The notes under the pieces are model-generated. The model was not told the origin of the DNA and did no database searches. It was given only the letters and a program-made list of their open reading frames with translations. This document shows, piece by piece, positions 51,735 to 63,470 of a stretch of DNA of 64,000 bases (its first letter is position 1; the number at the start of each line of letters is the position of its first letter). Source of the DNA: Dama dama (lineage: Eukaryota > Chordata > Mammalia > Artiodactyla > Cervidae); NCBI RefSeq assembly GCF_033118175.1, contig NC_083694.1, positions 43,361,608 to 43,425,607 of the forward strand, written 5' to 3'. A program made the translations under genes and the position numbers.

Positions 51735-54665
51735 AAAAATCAGCTCCACTGAGGTATAATTCACACGCTATAAAATGCAACTCATTTTAAATGCATAGTT
51801 CAATGAATGCTAACAAATACATTACGTTATCTATCATCACATTCAAGATACAAAACATTTTCAGCACCAAGGGAAGTTCCCCCATATTCCTTTTCTGTTA
51901 ATCTCCCTCATACCTCCAGCCTCAAGCAAGCATTGATCTGCTTTCTGTCACTGTAGATTAGTTTTGCCAGCTCTCCAATTTTATATAAATGAAACCATAC
52001 AGTAAATACTCTCTTTGTTTCTGGTTTCTTTCATTCAAGTTAATGTTTTTGAGATTAATCCATACTGTTGTGTGTACCAGTAAGTAATCCATTTCTTTTT
52101 ATCGTAGAGTGTTATTTCATTGTATGGATATATCATAATTTGTTTAGCGATTCAAATGCTGATGAACATTTATGTTGTTCTCAGTTTGGGGCTGTTATGA
52201 ATAAACTATTATTAAAATTTATTTACAAGTTTGGGGGCAGACATATGTTTTCATTTCTCTTTGGTAAAAACCTAGGCATGAAATGGCTTGGTCATAAATT
52301 AAATAAGTGTTTGATTTTATGTGAAACTGCCAAAGTGCATTCCAAAGAAGCTGTGCTATTTTATATTTCTATCATATATATATGAATTAAAGTCACTCCT
52401 CATCCTTGCCGATACTTGGAACTGTCTTTCCAATTTTAGCCATTGTCATAGAGGTGCAGTCATCTCACTACAGCTTCACTTTGCTTCTCTCTAGTGACTA
52501 ATAATATGTAAAGTTATTCATGCACTTGTTGACTATTTATATATTTTCTTTTCTAAAGTCTGTTTTAATGTTTGCGCAATTTTTAATTGGATTGTCTTTC
52601 TTTCTATTGTTGAATTTTAATAGTTCTTTTTGTATTTTGGATTTGAGTCCATCAGATTTATGCATTATAAATGTTTTCTTTCAGTTTCTGGCTTACTTTT
52701 TCACTTTCTTAAAGGTCTATTTTGAAGTGAAAAAGTTTTTTAATTTGGTTAAAGTCTACTTTATCATTTTTTCTTCTTCTGACAAATTTAAGAAATATTT
52801 GTCTACTCCAAGTTCTCTGGTTTTTATTTGAAATGTTTAGACAATTTGTGTTTAGTGTCATTGTTGATATGGTTGAGTTTATGTTTATCAGCATGTTATT
52901 TTTTTCTGTTTATTCCATTTGTGTTTCTTCCCTTTTCCCACTTTTCTTGGCTTCTATTGGATTAACTGATTTTTTTTTATTATTCCATTTATCTCCACCA
53001 TCGACTTACTGGGTTTGTTCCTGTTTTATTTGTGGTCACTCTAGGATTTACATTATGTAACAGAAAGTGAAAGTGAAAGTGAAGTCATGTCCGACTCTTT
53101 GCGACCCTGTGGACTGTAGCCCACCAGGCTCCTCCGTCCATGGGATTTCCCAGGCAACGATACTGAAGTGGGTTGCCATTTCTTTCTCCAGGAGATCTTC
53201 CCGACCCAGGGATCAAACCCAGGTCTCCCGCATTGCATACAGACAAAGGCAGATGCAGGCAGACACTTTAACCTCTGAGAATCTACCTTCAAATAATATT
53301 ATCACACTTGGGTATATCGTATGGACTTAAACAGTATGCTTCCAGGTTGTCCCTTCTTTCATTCCTGTTATTGTTTGTTGTCATATGTCTTATATCTCTC
53401 TGTGTTCTAGAACCCCAATGCGGTGATTTAAGCAACTCATTATCTTTTAAAGAAATTTAAAATGAAGAAAATTCTCTGGTACTTAACGTATGTATTTGCC
53501 ATTTCAGCACTAAGTCCTCACTCTTTTTTTATAGCTCCAAATTTTTATCTGGTGTCATTCTTCTTCACACAAACTTCCTTTAACAGTTCTTATAGTATGG
53601 GTCTCCAGGCAAGCAGTTCTCTGAAGTGCATGGAGGAGTCTGTCTGTCTGTCTATTGGAAAACATCTTTACTTCGCTTTCATTTTTTAAGGATAATTTCA
53701 CTGAATATAAAATTCTAGGCTAACATGATTTTTCCCTTCCAGCACATGAGATATCATTCTATTGTTTTCTGGCTTGCATGGTTTCTGATGAGAAATCTGC
53801 AGAAATTCTTGGTCCCACCACCACCTTCTCACTCAGGTTGATTTTAAGACTTTCTCTTTATCCCTTATTTGAAGCTGTTTATGGTGTTCTTTGCTCTGGT
53901 TTTCTTTGTATTTAACTTTCCTGGGGTGTGTTGAATTTCTTGTACCATTGAGTTTATAGTTTTCATCAAATTTGGAAAGCTGTCAGGCATTACATCTTTA
54001 AATACAGACAATTAGACTTTGTTCTGGCAGGCATCTGATTTACTTGTGGATCAACCTGATCCTCTCCAGACTTATTTATAATCTTTGTAAAGGTGGGTCT
54101 GCAGTACCTCTTACTCTAAAATGTTTTAGCCATTCTTTTATTTTTCCTTCTGTACTAAATGTCTCCTTTATTCAAGGAGACTCTCCAATCTGGCTGGTCA
54201 GAATTTGAACACTTCAGAGTCCTATATGAGCTCTGGGAATTTTTCACCTCATAGCCTCTAGATGCTTTTAACCCAGATTTTCAGATTTTATCCTTACACT
54301 TCAACAGTTTAGAAATCAATAGAACTTTCCAGGGGACCCATGCAGATATCTGGAACACATTTTCTCTGCAAGGCTCTCTCCTCCCTGAGAGTTTACCTTC
54401 TGAATTTTGGCCATCTCAACCTCCCCAAACTCTGATATCTGTCTCCTCAACTCAGCAAGATGACTGTATTCTATGTGGGCTGCCTCCCTGAAGCTGGTCT
54501 TGAAATGCCTTGAAACAGAAATACAGAGTGACTGTCAGACTCACAATCTTCTCTTGGGAATCATGGTCCTATCCTGAGTATTGTATAACATCTGAAAATA
54601 TTTATCTCATGTATTTTGTCCAGCTTTATCATTATTTATGGTAAGAGGACAAATCTGGTCCAGTC
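51735..54665 (-). mobile_element. Ancient L1M/HAL1-like LINE, minus, about 2.7 kb
   Basis: The 51735-52510 part is an old L1 3' UTR in reverse: 'gaggtataattcacacgcta', 'cctcaagcaagcattgatct', 'ataaatgaaaccatacagta', 'ctgatgaacatttatgttgt', 'ggcttggtcataaattaaat'. The part from 53290 has 'ttcactgaatataaaattct', 'tctgatgagaaatctgcaga', 'tgttgaatttcttgtaccat' and a decayed 54000-54650 end. Base composition is strongly T-rich throughout. No usable ORF remains. A single element is assumed from continuity; it could be two adjacent ones. Confidence 0.7.
53063..53279 (-). mobile_element. Bov-tA SINE nested in old LINE, rearranged head
   Basis: Starts with '(gaaagt)n' and a CpG-retaining body. The tRNA-like head is abnormal: 'cattgcatacagacaaaggc agatgcaggcagacacttta' (53231-53270) duplicates and inserts sequence where 'gcaggcagattctttacc' is expected. 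Confidence 0.88.
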
Positions 54666-54675
54666 ACCCCATCAT

Positions 54676-54865
54676 GTGAAAGTCGCTCAGTCATGTCTGA
54701 CTCTTTGTGACCCCATGGACTATACAGTCCATGGAATTCTCTAGGCCAGAATACTGGAGTAGGTAGCTTTTCTCTTCCCCAAGGGATTTCCCCAGTCCAG
54801 GGATCAAACCCAGGTCTCCCGCATTGCAGGCAGATTCTTTACCAGCTGAGCCACAAGGGAAGCCC
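54676..54865 (-). mobile_element. Bov-tA SINE
   Basis: Minus, full-length with a small deletion in the 'gactgtagcccaccagg' segment, a body variant shared with the copy at 729-923 ('gactatacagtccatggaat'). Possible duplication 'tcaccccatcat' / 'tcattcccatcat'. Confidence 0.92.
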
Positions 54866-55619
54866 AATCATTCCCATCATAGACAGCAGCAAAAGCCTTA
54901 TCATGGTTTCTTAGATTTTTGTTTTAGTCTTTGAGAAGTCAGCAATCTTTGGACAAAAAACAAAGCCAGTCTAAGGCAAAAGGGTTAAAATTTTTAGGGT
55001 GTCATTGTGGCCTCAGGGAGAGACTTCCATGAAGCCTAGGCAGATCCAGGCTTTCTCAAATACCAAAAAGCAGATTCGGAAGATAGCATCCAGGGACAAA
55101 TGAATCCTGATTCTGCTTTAACAACACCCACCCTTCACCTCTACCCCTGGATGAAGATGTAGACTTGCTGCTCTGAAAGATTCAGTTCAAGAATCAGAAG
55201 AGCCTAAAAGAGCACAGATTGTTGTTATAAGTCCTTCCAGAACAGCAATATAAGCCTGAATATAAAACAGAAGTAGTGTTGCAAGAATTTGGCTTCTTTT
55301 TCAACCCTGGCAGGATTCTATCTGCACAGAGAGTGTCGCTGACAGCCACACACTGCCAACTCCCATTAAGAACCAGGGACAAGGGACAAGCTATGTAAAA
55401 ATATCCTGTATCCATTTGGTCTTTGTGTATATACCTCCCTTTGAGATAAATCCTGAATCCCTAGTTAAATAAATCAGGGATTTATATCAGGGTTTGCGTG
55501 TTCTCTTCCTACAGATAGATAACCCCACCCACAATGCCCAAAGCTTCTACCTCTGATCTAACATATTAACCAATAGAGCCTTTTGGAAGTGGGTTTTAAA
55601 TCACTCAAAGAGATTAGAA
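54866..55619. other. Unclassified noncoding DNA
   Basis: 55420-55520 ('aaataaatcagggatttata') has LTR-end-like character, but I cannot name a family. Confidence 0.35.
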
Positions 55620-57500
55620 AAAGGCTTTGAAGGTAGCAGATGATGGCTCCGGTACCTATAGAGACAAAGTAGAGGTGAGCATCTTGCTTGGCACCTGTCC
55701 TTTCTTGCCTCCAAGCAAAGCAGAGTCACTCTGGGGAACTAAATTTCCTTGCAGAACAAACTCCAACACTTACCCTAACCCCTCTCCATCCCCAGACCCA
55801 ATAAAACTAATAAAAACAGAAGCAAGCGATCTTAAAATTAACACATCCAAGATACAACCAGAAACCATTGATCAAAACCTGCTATCTTCCTTCACAGCCG
55901 ACAGCTCCAGAACAGCCTAACACCCCATAATGGAATCCCATTATCTACAAAAGAAACTCGTTCCAGAGGACAGCCACAAACAAAGACAGAATCAAAGGCA
56001 GCAGGCAAAGGGGGGGACTCCGGAGTTCGCCTCTGCTCCCACAGAAAGGGTGCGACACTCAAGCTGAGAGAGCCATTAGAACAGCAGCAAGGAGAAGGCA
56101 CTCCCCACAAGTTATGAAACTGAGAACAAAATTAAGGAAGAGTCCAGTGGGGAAGGAAGGCTGGGGAGCCTACTTCTTCCCATCTGTGCAAAAAGCAAAA
56201 CAAGCTGATTTCATGAAGGAAGAAAATAGTCAACTAATACCTCTCCTTAAGTTCTGGAACCGTCTAAATTCAGAAAATACAGGGATTCCAGTTAAAGGAG
56301 GGAGGAAGATTCATTAGCAAATGCCTCAAATCCTTAATTCGCACTTCAAACAAACAAGTTAATTGTGTAGCTAACAGAGTGTGACTTGATTATAAGCCAC
56401 TGGTGGCCATTAATAGATGAAAGGTGTTTGGATTTCAGTAGTGTTTGGATTTCATAACCTGCCTTCACAGGCGAAGTTAAGCTTAGTCACCACCTCCATT
56501 TGCAACACCTGTGATCATGAGTCCCACATGGCAAGCAAGCACCCCAGCTTTGAGCTTTCAGAATTGAAGAGCAAACAGGAGGAGAATTCATGAATTTTCT
56601 AGAGCTAATTGTTCTACCCTCCTTTGAAGCACAGTAGAGTTTGGTCTCATAAGGCCTTAACATATGCATGAATACAGCCTTCCTAGCTGACATACAACTC
56701 AAAAGGCCCACTGCTATGCTGCTTCAGCAGGAATTCCATTGAGAAAGCTGAACAGGACCAGGCTCCAATCCTCAGATATTATTGATCAATCATGCAGATG
56801 CCCTATTCCCAAAGACATAAGCCTAAGTTATATGAGGCCTTAATTAAAACTACAGAAATAGATGCATCCAAAAACTGACCACTGACAAATCTAAGTCAGT
56901 CTTTACATTGACCAGGTGGGCCCTACCCTCAGAGTTTCTGATCCTATTAAAAGGAAAAAAAAAAAAAGATCTTCCTCTTTCTTGCTTCTTGATAATGTCA
57001 GGCAGTAATATGAAAGATAAGGAACCCAAAAGCATCATGTTGTGTTCATCTGAAGAGCAGCAGTGGCTGCAGTCAATCAAATATACCTTCTTAAGAACCT
57101 CGGGATGTGATGATGCACGTAATGTCAAAACTTTCATATTTTGTAAAAGGCGACTTTGCTTTTCAAAGAGTCCCAATAGGGCAACATCAATAGTAGGAGG
57201 ACAAAATTGGTCCTTTTCTTCTGGTCATGTAAAAAAAAGAGAGAGAGAGAGAGATTCCAATAAAAGGAGTCTCTCCCTGTCCAATGTGATGACTGTCTAC
57301 CAAGTCAACCCCAGTAGATCTGTATCTAGCAGCACCCCCAGGAGAGCAGTCTCAAAGAAATATTCTTATCCTCACTGGTTGGGCTCCATTAATTCCTTGG
57401 GAATCTGGGTCAAGCATTATGGGGGATATAAGCCATGGAGAAGACCTAGCCTTCTCTTCATGAAGCTTATGATCTCAGAAGACTAGGCACCTAAATTAGA
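55620..57500. other. Unclassified noncoding DNA with a 192-codon frame
   Basis: Repeat-poor to my eye. The plus-strand frame 56908-57486 (192 codons) contains a Lys run from an A-tract (56959-56970) and an 'RERERD' run from a (GA)n tract (57239-57253). No domain, no plausible conservation pattern. A 14-bp direct repeat 'gtgtttggatttca' occurs at 56424-56437 and 56441-56454. AT-rich segments at 56330-56420 ('aagttaattgtgtagctaac') may be regulatory. Confidence 0.4.
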
Positions 57501-57639
57501 GAGTGACATAAGACCCTAAGACCACTAAGATCCAAAGTGGGTCATGGGAAGCCCAGGAAGAGACAGGGCAACGCAGGCTGGAGGAATCAAAATAAGAAAC
57601 CATAAGGTAGCTGTCCTTGGTACTGAACCAACTTGTGTT
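57501..57639. other. Short unique spacer
   Basis: Nothing recognised. Confidence 0.35.
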
Positions 57640-57915
57640 CAAGGGTAGCAATTTCTTACTGCATGTTGTAACACATTCGCCTATTAGTGAATCTTAAAAT
57701 CAATCTAGGGTGGAGAGTGGTATTTTTTTAATGAAATATACTGGATTGGGATGGGGTGGGTGGAGTGGAATGGAAAATACAGTGTATCATGGATAGTATT
57801 GTTTCTTGAAAATTCTGTTCAGGTATTTGATCACAGACGAATATACACATGTGTTTCCCAGTCATGATATGAAATGTCTTTCCGGATGTGAGGGGCAAAG
57901 TATTGGATAATCACA
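57640..57915 (+). mobile_element. Old DNA transposon relic (Arthur/hAT-like)
   Basis: 'ctattagtgaatcttaaaat', 'caatctagggtggagagtgg', 'tttcttgaaaattctgttca' and 'atgaaatgtctttccggatg' match a family I associate with Arthur1 (hAT-Tip100). Family name by memory. Confidence 0.5.
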
Positions 57916-58284
57916 TTTCCAGATACAGCTGTTTCTTTCCATCCCTGAACACTGAAGACTCCCGTCCCAGGAATTCTAACTAAAGTTTCAACTAAGAGGC
58001 AGTGGCACTAGAAAACATGGGATGAAAATCACAAGAGACAAATAAACAGAAAACTTCAGCCACTGACAGACTGTGAAGGGAGAGATGAGGGAAGAATTTT
58101 GGTGTGCTTACATCACAATTACCAAAATTGGGGTGACTTTTTCCTGAAAAGTTGAAGCGCAAAGCACATCTTCAACCTCTGTTCCCGCTATGACAGGGGT
58201 CTCAAGAGGAAGGCGGTGTCAGGGCAAACCCAGGCAACCCAGCAGTTCTCTCACTCTTTGGTCCTCACAGTCAAAGAAGGGCTT
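57916..58284. other. Unique noncoding DNA
   Basis: Nothing recognised. Confidence 0.4.
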
Positions 58285-58445
58285 TAACTCAACACTAAAG
58301 GCTTTTCTGTTAACTGGGGGAAATAAGTGTACCTGTGTCAGAAGGTGGTCATGAGGATTAAACGAGTTAATTTATGTAAACTACCTGAAGCAGAGCCTGG
58401 AACACAGTCATTGCTATACAAGGGTTAACTATTATTATCAGTTTA
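58285..58445 (+). mobile_element. MIR SINE, 3' part
   Basis: 'gtggtcatgaggattaaacg', 'agttaatttatgtaaactac', 'agagcctggaacacagtcat' and 'gttaactattattatc'. Confidence 0.82.
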
Positions 58446-58905
58446 CTTTGATATAAGTTTAGGTGGTAAACTAAGATTCTATACCACATAGTCATTAAAA
58501 ATGTTCCTGAGATCCCCTGGAGAAGAAAATGGCAACCTACTTCAGTATTCTTGCCTGGGAAACTCCATGGACAGGGGAGCCCAGTGGGCTACAGTCAATG
58601 GAGTCTCAAAAGGGTCAGACATGACTTAGTGACTTAACAATACAATGCTGAGGAGAACCAAGAAATGAAGCTGTGTAACAGTATACAATTTCAAGTATAT
58701 TTTAAACATAGAACCAGTATAACAATCTCAAATCTGTTTTCAAAGAGTTCATAAAAATATTGGAAGAGAATTTACTAAAATGTTCACAGCAGTTGGATTT
58801 GGGTGTGAGGCCCTAGATAAATTTCTCTGTTGTACATTTTCTTCATCTTTCCAATTTATTTTTTCACAATTAGTATGTGCTTTTGTAATCAGAAAAGAAA
58901 AACCT
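58446..58905 (+). mobile_element. Old A-tailed repeat, split by Bov-A
   Basis: Left 'cacatagtcattaaaaatgt', right 'ttactaaaatgttcacagca', 'gtatgtgcttttgtaatcag' and 'aaaagaaaa' tail. A common mammalian 3' end probably of LINE origin; not named. Confidence 0.45.
58510..58640 (+). mobile_element. Bov-A (headless) SINE
   Basis: Starts 'gatcccctggagaagaaaat' and ends 'gacttagtgacttaacaa'. Same 5' truncation point as the copy at 24366. Confidence 0.88.
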
Positions 58906-59262
58906 AGACTTCAAAGCCTCTAACTCAAAGTCAAAATGGCTTTCATCTTGAAATGTGCCATTTTGCAAAGCAGGCAATAAAACTGAATGTAGGAAGGAGG
59001 GTAGCTACATGTTTCATCTGTAGACTCATAGAGATGAGCCAAGCGCTTAGCAGGAATATGGCATTGTTGACTTTCTGGTCTTCTTATGACATTGAGTGAC
59101 TCCTGAAATGGGGGATTTACCCAAACTTTCAATTTACTTCTACCCCAGAGGACAGAGTAACAGAGATCACCTTACACATTCCAGGATGCAGATGTACCAG
59201 GTTCTGCCCACACCTTATCCAAAAAGAGCCAGTGACAGTACTGAAAACACACTCATAAGTCC
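58906..59262. other. Unique noncoding DNA
   Basis: Nothing recognised. Confidence 0.4.
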
Positions 59263-59697
59263 CTTGTTGTTCAGTTGCTCAGCCGTGTCTGACTCTGCAA
59301 CCCCATGAACTGTAGTATGCTAGGATTCCCTGTCCTTCACTATCTCCAGGAGTTTGGTCAAACTCATGTCCATTGAGTCAGTGATGCCATCCAACCATCT
59401 CATCCTCTGTCACCCCCTGACCTTGCCCTCAACCTTTTCCAGCATCAGGGTCTTTGCCAGTGAGTTGGCATTAGGTGGCCGAAGTATTGGAGCTTCAGCT
59501 TCAGTGTCAGTCCTTTCAATGAATATTCAGGGTTAATTTCTTTTAGGATGGACTGGTTTGATCTCCCTGCAGTCCAAGGGACCTTAGGAGTCTTCCAGCA
59601 CCACAGTTCAAAAGCATCAATTCTTCAGCATTAAATCTTCTTTATGATCCAACTCTCACATCCATACATGACTACTGGAAAAACCATGGCTTTAAAC
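59263..59697 (-). mobile_element. BovB 3' end, minus
   Basis: Begins 'ttgttgttcagttgctcagc' (the complement of the terminal AAC repeats) and runs back through 'catccaaccatctcatcctc', 'gcttcagcttcagtgtcagt' and 'ccatggcttt'. Overlaps in consensus with about 60390-60815 of the plus copy. Confidence 0.92.
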
Positions 59698-59714
59698 TGA
59701 GCTCCCCCAAACAC

Positions 59715-59815
59715 CTCATTTAGTCCTTGAAAATAACTCTGTGATGTAAGTATTGTCATTGTCCTGTTTCACAGCTCAGGAAACTGGGAATTTTAAAAGT
59801 TAAGTAACCTTATCA
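59715..59815 (-). mobile_element. MIR fragment, minus
   Basis: 'gtcctgtttcacagctcagg', 'aaactgggaattttaaaagt', 'taagtaacctta'. Confidence 0.65.
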
Positions 59816-59879
59816 TTCCACCTTTATGCTCCCCTTCAGAGCAAATTTCCTTTAAAGAGCATCCATATTTGCTACCTCC

Positions 59880-60205
59880 AATTTCTCCCTTCTCATCCTT
59901 TGTTTTTTTAACCACTAGTTTATTCTCTATATCTGTGAATCTGCTTCTTTTTATTTTATTCATTAGTTTGTTGTCTTTTTAGATTCCACATACAAGTGAT
60001 ATCAGACAGTATTTGTCTTTCTCCAGTTTATTTCATGTAGCATAATACCCTCCAAGTCCATCCATTTTGCTGAAAATGACAGAATTTCATTTTTTTATGG
60101 CTGAGCAGTGTTCCACTGTATATATACACCACATCGCTGATCCATTCATCTGTTGATGGACACTTAGGCTGTCCCTCTCATCCTCTCCTAAGCCTCTTCC
60201 TATCA
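59880..60205 (-). mobile_element. L1 fragment, minus
   Basis: 'tttagattccacatacaagt', 'gatatcagacagtatttgtc', 'tccaagtccatccattttgc', 'ggctgagcagtgttccactg' and 'catctgttgatggacactta' are the complement of L1 C-terminal/UTR sequence. The breakpoint with BovB is at about 60205. Confidence 0.88.
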
Positions 60206-60815
60206 GATTTTTGTGGAAACAGTGACAGATTTTATTTTCTTGGGCTCCAAAATCACTGTGGACAGTGACTGCAGCCATGAAACTAAAAGATGCTTGCTCC
60301 TTGCAAGAAAAGCTATGACAAACCTAGACAGCGTATTAAAAAGCAGAGACATCACTTTGCTGACAAAGGTCCATATAGCCAAATATATGGTTTTTCCAGC
60401 AGTCATATACAGATGTGACGGTTGGACCATAAAGAAATCTGAGCACCGAAGAACTGTGGTGCTGGAGAGGACTCCTGAGAGTCCCTTGGACGGCAAGGAG
60501 GTCAAACCAGTCCATTCTAAAGGAAAGCAGTCCTAAATATTCACTGGAAGGACTGATGCTGAAGCTGAAGCTCCAGTATTTTGGTCACCTGATGCTAAGA
60601 GATGACTCATTGGAAAGACCCTGACGCTGGGAAAGATTGAGGGCAGGGTCAGGGGGCGATAGAGGATGAGATGGTTGGATGGCATCACCACCTCAATGGA
60701 CATAAGTCTGACCAGCCTCCGGGAGATAATGAAGGACAGGGAAGACTACAGCCTGGTGTGCTATAGTCCATGGAGTCGAAAAGAGTCAGATACAAGGTAG
60801 TAGCTGAACAACAAC
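60206..60815 (+). mobile_element. BovB 3' end, plus
   Basis: About 610 bp. A frame at 60213-60536 still reads BovB ORF2 C-terminal sequence (FIFLGSKI, KRCLLLARKAMTNLD). A frameshift near 60460 and later stops break it. Ends 'gtagctgaacaacaacaa' at about 60799-60816. Faces the minus copy at 59263-59697. Confidence 0.93.
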
Positions 60816-60924
60816 AATCAGGTTTTTAGCCCATCAAGACAGCTCTTATCAATCACCAATGGCATTCATGTCCCCAGAGCCAGTGGTAAATTCTTAGTCT
60901 CCATTTCACTTGCTCTATCAGCAT

Positions 60925-62062
60925 CTTTTGACATCACTTCCCCCCTCCTTGTTGAAACACTATCTTTCCGCGACCTCTAAGACTCCCCGTTCTCTCTTGG
61001 TCTTCCGCATCTCTAGCTGTTCTTCCCTGTGTTTGCTTGTTCCTCCTCATCCTCCTTTCTACCTCCTTAGCTTGGATGGTTCCCAAAGCTTGATCCCTGG
61101 ACCTCCATCCATTACTCCTCTGCATCACCAGCCACTCCTTGTCAGTTCTTCGAGATTTGAAGCTTGAACATCACCTCTACACCGAAAAATATGTATTTTT
61201 AGCCTGAACTTCTATCCTGAACTGCCTGTTAAATAACTCCACCTGAATACCTGCTAGGCCTCTAAACATCACACATCTCATTGTGAAGACACACACAAAC
61301 CCTTGTCCTATAGTTTCCCCATCTCAGCAGATGAGGGCTTCACGCTTCCTTTGGCTCAGGCTAGGGTTATCCTGGTCTCCTCTGCTTCTCAAATATTCAT
61401 GAGCAAATCCTGTTTCCTTTACCTTCAAAAGATGCCCCAAATCCAACACTTCTCCCACCTTCCTGGCTGCCCCCTTGGTTCAAGCCGCTAGCACTTCCTA
61501 CCTGGAGGATGTGATAGATGCCTACCTGGTCTCACTCTTCACACCCTTGCTCCCTGCACACCAGCAAGGGACATCCTTGAGATGGCTCCCACCTCATTCA
61601 AAGCCAAAGCCCTCCAGCCTTGCACGATCCATTCTCTGCACTCTGCTGCAGCCATACTGCTCCTTGCTGGTCCCCAAACAGATCAGCACATTCCTTTGAA
61701 TTTGCGAGTCCCCTGTGTCCAGAAGAGCCTCTTCTCTGGAAGGCTCACACATGGCTCACACCCTCCCTTGATTTGGGTCTCAGAGCAAATGTCTTTTTAT
61801 CAGTAAGGCCTTCCCTGATCACTGTGTAAAAGAGCAGCACTCCCTACACCCTCTCTGTCCCCCTCACACCCATGACTTTTTCTCCATGGTATATATTCCT
61901 AACATCCTGCAATATACTATACTTGCTGCTATGCTATTTTTCTTTTTTGCCCCTCTCTGTTTGTTAGCACCACCCCCTCTGGAATGCAGATATTTTGTTC
62001 ATTTGATCACAGCCTCTAGAACAGTGCTCAACCCATAAATATTTATTGAATGAACGGACCAA
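60925..62062 (+). mobile_element. L2 LINE 3' end, about 1.1 kb
   Basis: In order: 'gttctctcttggtcttccgc', 'cccatctcagcagatgaggg', 'gagcaaatcctgtttccttt', 'gcttcacacccttgctccc', 'catggctcacaccctccctt', 'aggccttccctgatcactgt', 'agaacagtgctcaacccata' and 'aatatttattgaatgaacgg'. The most complete L2 terminus here. Internal frames (60-85 codons) are decayed ORF2. Confidence 0.85.
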
Positions 62063-62492
62063 CAAATAAGCCCATTCAAGGCCATCTGGCTAACAAATTC
62101 TGGTGGCAGGTTCAGACCATGACCTTGTGTCTCCAGAGCCCACAGACCCCTCATCTCCTGCCTCTGGTTGCCAAGACATGTTGCCTGACAACCTTGCAAA
62201 GTCAGAAATAGCCAACCAGCATGCAGCCAGGGAGGAAGCTGGTGTGAGCCCTCATGTGGCTAATGGAACCAAATATTGGAAATAAGGGGTTTGCACTGAA
62301 AAATTTCAGACATCTGATCATGACACTAATACCATTACCATGTAGTGCAGCTCAGGTGAGTTCAATGTTGAAATAGTGGTCAGGGAACTGATCTCTGTGA
62401 GATCAAGACTGTGCACAAAGCCCCAGCAAGCATGTAACAAGGATTTGTCCTTGACCTCAGGAAGGCTCAGATAGGCCAACACAGTCCACCTT
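62063..62492. other. Unique noncoding DNA
   Basis: Nothing recognised. Confidence 0.4.
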
Positions 62493-62720
62493 GGTGTGTA
62501 TGCATGCTCAGTCGCTCCATCACATCCAACTCTTTGCAACCCCGTGGACTGCAGCCCGCCAGGCTCCTCAGTCCAGGAGATGTTTTAGGCAAGAATACTG
62601 GAGTCGGTTGCCATTTCCTCCTCCAGGGGATCTTCCTGATTCAGGAATCAAACTCATATTCCCTGCATCTCCTGCATTGGCAGGAGGACTCTTTACCACT
62701 GCGCCACCAGGGAAGCCCCT
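62493..62720 (-). mobile_element. Bov-tA SINE
   Basis: Minus; target duplication 'cagtccacctt' (62482-62492) and 'cagtccatctt' (62721-62731). The head ends 'gcgccaccagggaagccc'. Confidence 0.93.
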
Positions 62721-62929
62721 CAGTCCATCTTTACCACTGGAGAAACAGCCCCCACCCCAATCCTACTAGATCTCACCAACAGAGCCTCTAGCTACTACTT
62801 CATCCCTCAAAGTCAGGGTGGACCGTCACCTCCATCCTCTCAGCTCATTTCAATAACGATCCCCGAGACAGGGAGGCATGAAATACTTTCACCACATTAC
62901 AGCCAAACACTTCATTTTAATTGGTCCCA
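62721..62929. other. Short unique region
   Basis: Nothing recognised. Confidence 0.4.
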
Positions 62930-63470
62930 GGCATTTCCACTTTTAGAGCTTCCTTCAGTTATTTGGTTTAAGAAGTCAATCTCCACATGATCCAATAGGA
63001 GTCCAGAGAATAGATAAGATGGTGGGACTAATCTATAGCATTTGTGTTTAATGGTTAGATATTAATTGGCTTTTTAAAAAGTGTGTAAATCGGTCCATTT
63101 TCAGTCTTTGTAATCTGTTTGTTCTCATTCATGGACGAGCAGTAGTCATCAACAGCTCTGCCCCACACATCACCTTGTAAAACTATAGTCCATTTGTTTC
63201 AAAAAAATAAAATAGATTTATCACGATTTGAAATACAGAAAGTCATTAAAATAATAATTAAAAACACAACTACAAGCACAATAAAAGTTCCATGATAATA
63301 AACTACCATTTTAATGTATACTAATTCTCCTAATGATTTACTGGGTATGTCTTACAGGGTCAAATCAATGTCTGCACCAAAAAAAAATTCAATTAAACTC
63401 TATTCACTGCATCTTTCAAGTGAGTCTATTGTTTGCTTTTGTTTCCTATCAGGCCATTTGCCAGTTGTTC
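62930..63470. promoter_or_regulatory. Strong candidate conserved regulatory element
   Basis: AT-rich, repeat-free. 'agaatagataagatggtggg' (GATA-like), 'ggttagatattaattggctt', 'caaaaaaataaaatagattt', 'cattaaaataataattaaaa', 'ccattttaatgtatactaat' and 'ctcctaatgatttactgggt'. Many TAAT cores across 500 bp. Inference. Confidence 0.33.

Noticed and set aside
60213..60536. 107-codon frame with clear retrotransposon protein similarity as a possible gene
   Set aside because: It is the 3' remnant of BovB ORF2, truncated and frameshifted.
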